From Candidatus Sumerlaeota bacterium (lineage in GTDB: Bacteria; Sumerlaeota; Sumerlaeia; JADFCT01): a DNA stretch of 21,500 nucleotides. The translations under genes and the position numbers were made by a program. The notes under the pieces are model-generated. The model saw only the letters and a list, made by a program, of their open reading frames with translations, was not told where the DNA came from and did no database searches. Below, piece by piece: positions 1 to 8,674 of the stretch. The stretch is from the NCBI GenBank assembly GCA_026398575.1, contig JAPLSP010000265.1:1-21500 (forward strand), written 5' to 3'. Within the stretch, counting starts at the first letter, position 1. Each line of letters opens with the position of its first letter.

Positions 1-69
1 CGGATTTTCAGCAACAGGCACGGGCGCCATGAACAAGCCACCTAATTCTCTGGCGCCGCAATCGGACAT
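1..69 (-). CDS. Possible 5' end of an unidentified gene downstream of carB (partial)
   Basis: An ATG at 69 opens a minus-strand frame of 23 codons that runs off the left edge of the window, beginning MSDCGARELGG. It lies 48 bp after the carB stop, on the same strand, so it could be the next gene of the carB operon. The ribosome binding site is weak (AGAAAAA only). The same frame is also open back to the carB stop codon, so the true start could differ. I recognise no family from so few residues. The call rests on position, strand and an open frame, and it may not be a gene. Confidence 0.28.
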   Translation of the reverse strand, partial: MSDCGARELGGLFMAPVPVAENP

Positions 70-117
70 TTTTTCTAACAGAGTTTGAAAAAATCCTAGT
101 TCTTCTTCAATTCCTTT

Positions 118-3318
<3,201 letters not shown>

Positions 3319-3379
3319 GGGCAGATTTCTCCGTTTTCAGAATGCGGAATGGGCGGCGCCGCGAGAATGAAGCGCGTTC

Positions 3380-4312
3380 TCAAACGTATTCCACGGTCGC
3401 AGGCGGTTTGGGCGTCAGGTCGTACAGGCAGCGGTTGACGCCGGGAATCTCCGTGATGCGTTGCGAGATTTTTTTCATCTTGCGCCACGGCAGCTCGGTG
3501 ACGGCGCACTTGCGCGCGTCCTTGCTCTCGATGCAGCGCACGACGATGATCTGTCCGAATTCGCGGCGGTTGTTGCGGATGCCAGTGGCGTAGTCGTTGA
3601 GAAGGACGGCAAAATACTGGAACGCGCCCGTCTTGCCCAGCTCCTCCTCCACGATGGCCGTGGCCGCGCGCACGGTGGCCAGGCGCGCTTCGGTCACTTC
3701 TCCGACGATCCGAGTCGCCAGGGCAGGGCCTGGGAATGGAATCCGATTTGCGATTTCTTTCGGCAGGCCCAAGGCGCGGGCGACGGCGCGCACGCCGTCC
3801 TTGCGCAGCGTGGCGAGCGGCTCGAGGACGTGGTAGCCGTAGGTCTTGCGCGGATCAATGCCGATTTGCATGAGAATATTATGCTGGCGCTTGATGCCGT
3901 CCACCGTCTCCTCGATGTCAGTCAGAATGGTGCCGTGCAGGAGGAAGGTGGCGCCTTTCTGTCGCGCCAGAGGCCCGAAGACCTTTTTATAAAAAGTTTC
4001 GGTGATGGCGCATCGCTTCACCTCGGGATCGCTCAAACCCTTCAGGGCGCGCAGGAACGCGCGTTGCGCATCCACGCGTTCGACGGGGATGCCCATGCGG
4101 GCGAAGGCTTTGACGACGCGCGCCGGTTCGCTTTCGCGCATCAGGGCGTTGTCAATGAAGACGGTCTTAAGGCGTTTGCCCAGAGCGCGATGGCCAAGGA
4201 TGGTGACGACCGAGCTGTCCACGCCGCCGCTCAGGGCGTTGATGGCGATTCCGTCGCCGACCGCCCGTTTGAGAGCGGCTACTTGCTTTTCGATGAAGGC
4301 TTTGCAGTCCAT
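3380..4312 (-). CDS. Standalone GMP-synthase-like ATP pyrophosphatase (PP-loop, GuaA C-terminal type)
   Basis: The 310-aa protein has the N-type ATP pyrophosphatase PP-loop SGGVDSS at residues 28-34, an FPGPALATRIVGEVT segment matching the GMP synthase FPGPGLA..R..GEVT signature, and a C-terminal dimerisation region ending in GVNRCLYDLTPKPPATVEYV, which resembles the conserved GMP synthase tail. In GMP synthase this part adenylates XMP and transfers ammonia to give GMP. The usual bacterial GuaA is about 525 aa with an N-terminal glutaminase. Here that domain is absent, and the 91 bp upstream do not encode it. Several loops differ from classical GuaA (HGTILTDIEETVDGIKRQHN), as in a divergent subgroup often annotated as ExsB family. 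Fold and nucleotide chemistry are confident, but GMP as the product is less certain. The ATG at 4312 has only a weak GAG upstream. Confidence 0.82.
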   Translation of the reverse strand: MDCKAFIEKQVAALKRAVGDGIAINALSGGVDSSVVTILGHRALGKRLKTVFIDNALMRESEPARVVKAFARMGIPVERVDAQRAFLRALKGLSDPEVKRCAITETFYKKVFGPLARQKGATFLLHGTILTDIEETVDGIKRQHNILMQIGIDPRKTYGYHVLEPLATLRKDGVRAVARALGLPKEIANRIPFPGPALATRIVGEVTEARLATVRAATAIVEEELGKTGAFQYFAVLLNDYATGIRNNRREFGQIIVVRCIESKDARKCAVTELPWRKMKKISQRITEIPGVNRCLYDLTPKPPATVEYV

Positions 4313-4403
4313 GTTTTGTCACTCGCTTTCGGGTGGGGTATTTTTCTTGCGTAGCCTTGACGGCGGCGCAGGGAAACCATGCTGCGGCCTGAAACGTATT
4401 GCC

Positions 4404-5924
4404 TCAGGCGATGAACAAATGATGCGAAGCGAATTGCGGGTCGCAGGTCAGGTGAACGCCCAGCCGCCGCAGTCCGGTCTCGTCGCCGGGCGTGGGCAGA
4501 TGCGTGATATGGGCGTCGCAATCGCGCAATTCCTTCAATTTCTCGACGCACAGCTGCGCCATTGGATTCATCAAACCGCTCAACCCAAGGGCGATGAGCG
4601 TCTCTTCCAGGTCCAGACTGACGCTCTTGGCCTGGAGCACCTCCTTCTTCAAACGGCTGAGCGATTCGCTGATGATGGGCGCAAGCAGGTGAATGGAATC
4701 CGGCACGGCGGCCAGCCGCTTGATGGCGTTCATGACGAGGGCCGAGGACGCGTGCATGAGCGGCGAGTTCTTGCCCGTCACGATGGTTCCATCGCGCAGC
4801 TCGATCGCGGCGCCGCAATAAATGCCTTCGTTGCCTTTGTCCGGCTGTTGCGCGGCGGCCTGGGCGGCGGCGCGCGCCGGCGCCACCACGCGCCGGTCTT
4901 CGGGCTTGAGATTCAGCATTTCAAGGAGATTCGCGGCGCGCTCGACTGTGGCTTTATCGGCCAGCCCGAGGATATATTCCGAAGCGTAGCGGAAGTAACG
5001 GCGAATGACCTCTTCGCCGGCGGCCCGCTGGACGGCGGCGTCATCGAGGATGCCGTCGCCGGCGCGATTCACGCCCATGTCGGTGGGGGAGCGATACATC
5101 GCTTCGCCCCCGGTGAGGCGCTCGAGTGTTTTGCGCAGGACGGGGAAGGCCTCGATGTCGCGGTTATAGTTGATGGCTGTTTGGCCGTATGCCTCCAAGT
5201 GGAAAGGATCAATCATATTGACGTCGTGCAGATCGGCCGTGGCCGCCTCATAAGCGACGTTCACCGGATGCTTGAGCGGCAGGTTCCAGATCGGAAACGT
5301 CTCGAACTTGGCGTAGCCCGAGTGCAGGCCGCGCTTGTGTTCATGGTACATTTGATTCAGGCACGTGGACAGCTTGCCGCTGCCAGGGCCGGGGCCTGTG
5401 ACCACGACGAGGGGCTTGGAGGTTGGCACGTATGGATTGGCGCCGTAGCCCGCGTCGCTGACGATGCGGTCAACGTCGGTTGGATAACCGTCCGTGGGCC
5501 GATGGGCGAAGACGGCCACGTCGCGCCGCTCCAGACGGTTCATGAAGAGCGTGGCGGCCGGCTGTTCGCAGAAGCGGGTGACGATGACGGCGCGCAGCGG
5601 CAGACCCCAGTCGCGCAGGTCGTCAATCAGTTTCAAAGCGTCGGCGTCATACGTGATGCCGAAGTCCGCGCGCACCTTTTTGCGCTCGATCGCGCCGGCA
5701 TGAATGCACAGAAGGATTTCAGCTTTGTCTTTCAACTGCTGCAGGAGGCGCATCTTGACGTTCGGGTCATAGCCCGGCAGGACGCGCGCGGCGTGATAAT
5801 CGAAGAGCAGTTTGCCGCCGAATTCCAAGTAGAGCTTGTTGTGAGAGCGTTCAACGCGCTTGAGGATTTCCGCTGATTGTTCGCTCAAATACTTCTCATT
5901 GTCGAACCCTGTTCGAGTAGTCAT
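4404..5924 (-). CDS. DUF1846 (UPF0371) family protein
   Basis: A protein of about 506 aa matching the DUF1846 family, a cytoplasmic family of about 500 aa with solved structures but no established reaction. Features typical of the family are the N-terminal GFDNEKYLSEQSAEI, the segment VVVTGPGPGSGKLSTCLNQM (about residues 173-192), and FPIWNLPLKHPVNVAYEAAT. The GPGPGSGKLST stretch looks like a nucleotide-binding loop but lacks a Ser/Thr directly after the lysine. I place the start at the ATG at 5924 (MTTRTGFDN), where family similarity begins. The open frame reaches 5966, but those codons run into a palindrome and look untranslated. The ribosome binding site is weak (CCGGATT). It is followed by the GMP-synthase-like gene and carB on the same strand, so a link to nucleotide or amide metabolism is possible but only inferred. 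Confidence 0.88.
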   Translation of the reverse strand: MTTRTGFDNEKYLSEQSAEILKRVERSHNKLYLEFGGKLLFDYHAARVLPGYDPNVKMRLLQQLKDKAEILLCIHAGAIERKKVRADFGITYDADALKLIDDLRDWGLPLRAVIVTRFCEQPAATLFMNRLERRDVAVFAHRPTDGYPTDVDRIVSDAGYGANPYVPTSKPLVVVTGPGPGSGKLSTCLNQMYHEHKRGLHSGYAKFETFPIWNLPLKHPVNVAYEAATADLHDVNMIDPFHLEAYGQTAINYNRDIEAFPVLRKTLERLTGGEAMYRSPTDMGVNRAGDGILDDAAVQRAAGEEVIRRYFRYASEYILGLADKATVERAANLLEMLNLKPEDRRVVAPARAAAQAAAQQPDKGNEGIYCGAAIELRDGTIVTGKNSPLMHASSALVMNAIKRLAAVPDSIHLLAPIISESLSRLKKEVLQAKSVSLDLEETLIALGLSGLMNPMAQLCVEKLKELRDCDAHITHLPTPGDETGLRRLGVHLTCDPQFASHHLFIA

Positions 5925-5945
5925 GCATCGCCAATCCGGATAATT

Positions 5946-6047
5946 AGAGCGTGTGCGAAAAGGCATTTATCTGAGGTGTTTCCCGCATAAAAACGCCGGC
6001 GTTTGGGCGTTTTTATGCGGGAAACACTCAATTTTCGCACACGTTCT
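5946..6047. repeat. 102-bp near-perfect palindrome with nested arms (MITE/REP-like or leader hairpin)
   Basis: The inner arms 5976-5997 and 6006-6027 are a perfect 22-bp inverted repeat (GTGTTTCCCGCATAAAAACG..) around an 8-bp loop. The outer arms 5946-5961 and 6032-6047 match at 15 of 16 bases (AGAGCGTGTGCGAAAA). The two sides differ mainly by about ten extra bases on the left (near 5962-5972). The four bases TTAG occur at both ends (5944-5947 and 6047-6050), which could be a target-site duplication. The element lies 21 bp upstream of the DUF1846 start and downstream of that gene's predicted promoter, so it would be transcribed into the leader. It has no good T-run on either strand, so a simple intrinsic terminator is less likely than a small non-autonomous mobile element or a structured leader. 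Confidence 0.85.
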
Positions 6048-6126
6048 TAGGCCTTGCTCAAGTCTCGCGGGGCGCCGGTGGGGATCGGTACTCTGGCAAA
6101 AGCCGGACGCCATGCGAGACGCAATC

Positions 6127-6156
6127 AATATAACCGTATCACTCCGCAAAAGTCAA
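6127..6156 (-). promoter_or_regulatory. Sigma70-like promoter for the DUF1846 operon
   Basis: On the minus strand TTGACT (6156-6151; 5 of 6 to the consensus) is followed after 18 bp by TATATT (6132-6127; 5 of 6). Reading the -10 as TTATAT gives a 17-bp spacer. Transcription would begin near 6120, giving a 5' leader of about 200 nt that contains the whole palindrome before the DUF1846 start. It is the best promoter match I noticed in the window. Confidence 0.6.
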
Positions 6157-6265
6157 TCCTCTTATGCGGGCGGGCAGGCTGCATTTTTCCACGCCGTACG
6201 GCTAACGGGCTTTCGATAATTAGGCTGATGCGCAATTCGCGTCGGCGATGGGAAAAGCCTCTTGC

Positions 6266-6514
6266 CTATCCGCGCTCACGACTGACTCGGATGGCGTCCA
6301 GGATGTCTGCCATGGTTATATTGGAGTCAATGCCAGGAATATCGAGGGGAGAGCCTTTGGAGGATTTATTGCGCGCTGCAGCCTTTGGCGCCGTGGGGGC
6401 CAGTGAGAATCGCGCGCCGTCTTTGCGCTGGATGATGACCTTCCCCTGTTTCTGCGCTTGATTGAGCAATTGAGAAAAACAACGGCGCGCTTGAGTGGCA
6501 GTATATGTAGTCAT
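6266..6514 (-). CDS. Phd/YefM-like type II antitoxin, no toxin gene alongside
   Basis: An 82-aa protein whose N-terminus (TATQARRCFSQLLNQAQKQG, then KVIIQRKDGARFSLAP) is the classic Phd/YefM pattern: an N-terminal DNA-binding and dimerisation fold of about 55 residues that represses its own operon. A variable tail follows (PGIDSNITMADILDAIRVSR) that would wrap a toxin. The ATG at 6514 has AAAGAGA upstream. Normally a RelE/ParE, Doc or PIN toxin gene follows directly. Here the next 341 bp downstream hold only a palindrome and a promoter, so the antitoxin is orphaned. It starts 19 bp after the stop of the fucosidase gene and is probably cotranscribed with it. Confidence 0.8.
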   Translation of the reverse strand: MTTYTATQARRCFSQLLNQAQKQGKVIIQRKDGARFSLAPTAPKAAARNKSSKGSPLDIPGIDSNITMADILDAIRVSRERG

Positions 6515-6533
6515 TTCGTTATCTCTTTAATTG

Positions 6534-7796
6534 CTATCTCTTCTCAGGCAAAAGCACATATCCTGCTCCCAGCTTCTGCATAGGCTTGGAGGCAAATTCC
6601 ATCTTGATCGGGGTGATGCCCGCGATCTTATCGGGACTTGCTTTGGGCAGACTTTTGAAAATGATTTGATCTTTTGTCTGGCGAAAACGAACAGGCGCGC
6701 CGGAGGCCAGCAGCAACGCTTTTTTCAGCTGCGTCTTGAAGCCGCCGATCACAACTTCGCCCGCCGGCCAGCGGTTGCACCAGTAATAGAGAGTGGCGCC
6801 TTTGCGCGTCCATTGGCCCGTCGGCATCCATTCCGTGATTCCGTCCGTGCGGTCCACCTTGCCGTAAACCGCTTCGCCGTTCTTCGCCAGCCATTTGCCC
6901 ACCGGAATCAACCGCTTGTATGCTTCCTCGGGAACCGAGCCATCCGGCGCCGGGCCGATATTCAACAGCAGATTTCCGCCGCCCGCCGTGACTTGGCGGA
7001 TCATGCCCAACACCGCGCGCATCGAATGCCAATCTTCGGCGGGCGCGTATGGCATATATCCCCACGAGCCGTTGAACGTCATGCACGCCTCCCAGGCGCG
7101 GCCCGCGCTTTCGGGCGTGATGTGTTCTTCCGGCGTGCCGAAGTCTTCGGGCAGTTGCGAGCGATTGTTGATGATGATGTCCGGCTGGAGCGATCTCACC
7201 ATATCGTTCATCTTCGCGCTTTCCCAGAGTTCGGGCGATTTCAGCGGCCAGGAGACGTCGTACCAGAGAATATCTATCTTCCCATAGTTCGTGCAGAGCT
7301 CATGCACCAAGCCCTGCGTGTAATCAATAAAGCGGCAGCGCGCCTTTTCGTTCAGGGCGCAACGCGCGCCATCGGGATGATGCCAGTCCATCAGCGAATA
7401 ATAAAAACCGATCCGCAGGCCGAACTCGCGGCACGCCTCGACGTATTCGCGCACGAGATCGCGCTTGGGGCCGCGCCGAGCGGCGTTGTAGTTGGTCTGC
7501 TTCGTGTCCCAGAGGCAGAAGCCCTCGTGATGCTTGGTGGTCATCACCATGTATTTCATGCCGGCCTTTTTCGCAAGAGCCGCCCATTCGCGCGCCGGAC
7601 GCGGCTTGACTTTCCACGTCTGCGCAAGCCGCTCATATTCCTTCAGCGGGATGCGCTCGCGGTTCATCACCCATTCGTGGCGCCCCAATTGCGAATAAAG
7701 CCCCCAATGAACGAACATTCCGAAGCGCGCCTCATGCCACCACTTCATCCGCTGCTCGCGGTCTCTCTCTTCAGCGATTGCTTTTTCTTTTGCCAT
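6534..7796 (-). CDS. Alpha-L-fucosidase, glycoside hydrolase family 29
   Basis: A 420-aa GH29 enzyme that removes terminal alpha-linked L-fucose by a retaining mechanism. The protein starts close to the catalytic barrel (WWHEARFGMFVHWGLYSQLG), has the conserved MVMTTKHHEGFCLWDT (His89, His90), and places the probable nucleophile as Asp180 in ILWYDVSW, where most relatives have WFDG. The segment GGNLLLNIGPAPDGSVP is also typical, and a short beta-rich C-terminal region follows. There is no signal peptide or membrane segment, so it should be cytoplasmic and act on imported oligosaccharides, unlike many secreted fucosidases. The start at 7796 has GGAGG at a good spacing. It lies 94 bp after a zinc-finger gene and 19 bp before the orphan antitoxin. 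The acid/base residue cannot be fixed without an alignment. Confidence 0.93.
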   Translation of the reverse strand: MAKEKAIAEERDREQRMKWWHEARFGMFVHWGLYSQLGRHEWVMNRERIPLKEYERLAQTWKVKPRPAREWAALAKKAGMKYMVMTTKHHEGFCLWDTKQTNYNAARRGPKRDLVREYVEACREFGLRIGFYYSLMDWHHPDGARCALNEKARCRFIDYTQGLVHELCTNYGKIDILWYDVSWPLKSPELWESAKMNDMVRSLQPDIIINNRSQLPEDFGTPEEHITPESAGRAWEACMTFNGSWGYMPYAPAEDWHSMRAVLGMIRQVTAGGGNLLLNIGPAPDGSVPEEAYKRLIPVGKWLAKNGEAVYGKVDRTDGITEWMPTGQWTRKGATLYYWCNRWPAGEVVIGGFKTQLKKALLLASGAPVRFRQTKDQIIFKSLPKASPDKIAGITPIKMEFASKPMQKLGAGYVLLPEKR

Positions 7797-7890
7797 CGTA
7801 CGCCTCCGTAGTTGTTTTGATAATCAGCGGTTTGGCCGGCATGACTGTTGCGCATGCGACTTGCCAGAGAAACGTTACAAACTTTTCCGA

Positions 7891-8127
7891 TTATGAGTAG
7901 ACAAGCACTTCAACTTGGCTATGCTTCGCGCGAGCGTCTTCCACAGCGGTTTCGATGCGCGCGGCAGTTTGGTCGTCAATCCAAGCAGCGCCACATTGAT
8001 CGCAAACCGTAGCGGGAACACGTCGAATCACCAATACGCCGAAATCCAATTCAGCGGTGAATGTGGTTGTTCCTGGATTTTTCGCGCCCCCACATTGCGG
8101 ACATAAATCCGGCTGTTGGTTCGTCAT
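7891..8127 (-). CDS. YgiT-type zinc-finger protein (MqsA N-terminal-like)
   Basis: A 78-aa protein with two CxxC knuckles, CPQCGG (residues 9-14) and CDQCGAAW, separated by a beta-rich GTTTFTAELDFGVLVIRRVP segment. This is the layout of the YgiT/MqsA zinc-binding domain. In MqsA that domain binds the toxin, and a separate C-terminal helix-turn-helix binds DNA. Here the protein ends after about 25 residues past the second knuckle, so the DNA-binding half is missing. Such short forms commonly accompany DUF4258-type proteins. A DUF4258-like gene does lie next to it, but divergently, with 79 bp between the starts. GGTGAAG precedes the ATG at 8127 closely. The fucosidase gene follows on the same strand. 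Confidence 0.85.
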   Translation of the reverse strand: MTNQQPDLCPQCGGAKNPGTTTFTAELDFGVLVIRRVPATVCDQCGAAWIDDQTAARIETAVEDARAKHSQVEVLVYS

Positions 8128-8148
8128 ACTTCACCAGCGCTTTTTTCT

Positions 8149-8180
8149 TTGGAATTCCCGCCCCGTTCTAGGTATATAAT
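8149..8180 (+). promoter_or_regulatory. Possible promoter in the 79-bp divergent region, plus strand
   Basis: TATAAT at 8175-8180 is a perfect -10 box. The nearest -35-like hexamer is TTGGAA at 8149-8154 with a long 20-bp spacer. It would give a 5' leader of about 20 nt before the start at 8207. The same AT-rich core could also serve the divergent zinc-finger gene, making it a natural operator site. Confidence 0.35.
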
Positions 8181-8206
8181 CCAGCCGAAGGTTTCAAGGC
8201 AAGAGC

Positions 8207-8443
8207 ATGAAGTTTTCCCAATATTTCCTATTTGCGCGCGAACGTCCAGACCGCCGAGGTATTAAGATGGAATGGATCGAACTCGCTGTTCGATATCCTA
8301 TCCGAGAAGAGATACAAGAAGATGGTCGCATTCGGCGATGGGCGCGCATTAAAGAAGCAAATGGGAAATACCTCCGAGTCATTCTATTGCCTGATAGAGA
8401 AACGGTCCACAACGCATTTTTTGATAGCTCATTCGTGAGGTGA
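8207..8443 (+). CDS. DUF4258-like small protein, candidate toxin
   Basis: A 78-aa protein beginning MKFSQYFLFARERPDRRGI. The layout is a HPDR-like opening, an IEXAVRYP helix, GRIRRWARI, GKYLRVILL and a final ETVHNAFFDSSF. I associate this pattern with small proteins, usually annotated as hypothetical or DUF4258, that are encoded just before a DUF2283 gene. A role as a toxin (RelE/BrnT-like small RNase) is inferred from size and pairing, not shown. The ATG at 8207 follows AAGGCAA. The last codons and stop (GTGAGGTGA) form the ribosome binding site of the next gene, 6 bp before its start. It is divergent from the YgiT-type gene. Confidence 0.7.
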   Translation: MKFSQYFLFARERPDRRGIKMEWIELAVRYPIREEIQEDGRIRRWARIKEANGKYLRVILLPDRETVHNAFFDSSFVR

Positions 8444-8449
8444 CACACC

Positions 8450-8674
8450 ATGCAGGTGCATTATTTCCCAGATACCGATACCATGCTCATTAATTTTAAT
8501 GACAATGAGATCATTGAGACTCGTGACGTCAATGAAAATATCCTGATAGAGCTGGATAAGAACGGCGGCTTGGTCAGCATGACCATCGAGCATGCGACCC
8601 AGCAAACCAACATCCGCGAATTTTCCTTTTTGCAGGAAGTTACGCCGAGTCCGCTTGCGGCCTCTGCCGCCTAA
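8450..8674 (+). CDS. DUF2283 domain protein, candidate antitoxin partner
   Basis: A 74-aa protein with the DUF2283 pattern: YFPDTDTMLINF, then a strand ending in EIIETRDVNENILIELDKNG, then LVSMTIEHA. These small beta-rich proteins usually stand next to a small toxin-like gene, and here it follows the DUF4258-like gene by 6 bp with a strong GAGGTGA site. The frame is complete. Its TAA stop at 8672-8674 overlaps, tail to tail, the TAG stop of the aldolase/dehydrogenase gene on the other strand. Antitoxin function is inferred from genome context known for the family. Confidence 0.85.
   Translation: MQVHYFPDTDTMLINFNDNEIIETRDVNENILIELDKNGGLVSMTIEHATQQTNIREFSFLQEVTPSPLAASAA

Larger units (their letters stand above)
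5925..6265. other. 341-bp non-coding region between the orphan antitoxin gene and the DUF1846 gene
   Basis: No convincing gene is present. The short minus-strand frame at 5967-6149 and the plus-strand frames here have no recognisable product, and two of them cross the palindrome. The region holds the palindrome (5946-6047) and a minus-strand promoter (6127-6156). In 6048-6126 and 6157-6265 I see nothing further, and in particular no tRNA cloverleaf. Confidence 0.7.

Noticed and set aside
4002..5876. 624-aa plus-strand open frame
   Set aside because: It is antisense to the GMP-synthase-like and DUF1846 genes, spans their junction and shows no recognisable domain.
5925..5966. Upstream start for the DUF1846 gene at 5966
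   Set aside because: It would begin inside the palindrome and adds 14 residues with no family similarity.
5946..6047. Intrinsic terminator
   Set aside because: The stems are strong but no proper T-run follows on either strand, and the outer arms and flanking TTAG fit a mobile element or leader structure better.
6048..6265. tRNA or small RNA gene
   Set aside because: I found no cloverleaf arms, CCA end or conserved TPsiC-like sequence.
6531..7811. 426-aa plus-strand open frame
   Set aside because: It mirrors the GH29 gene exactly; the GH29 frame has clear catalytic motifs and a good ribosome binding site.
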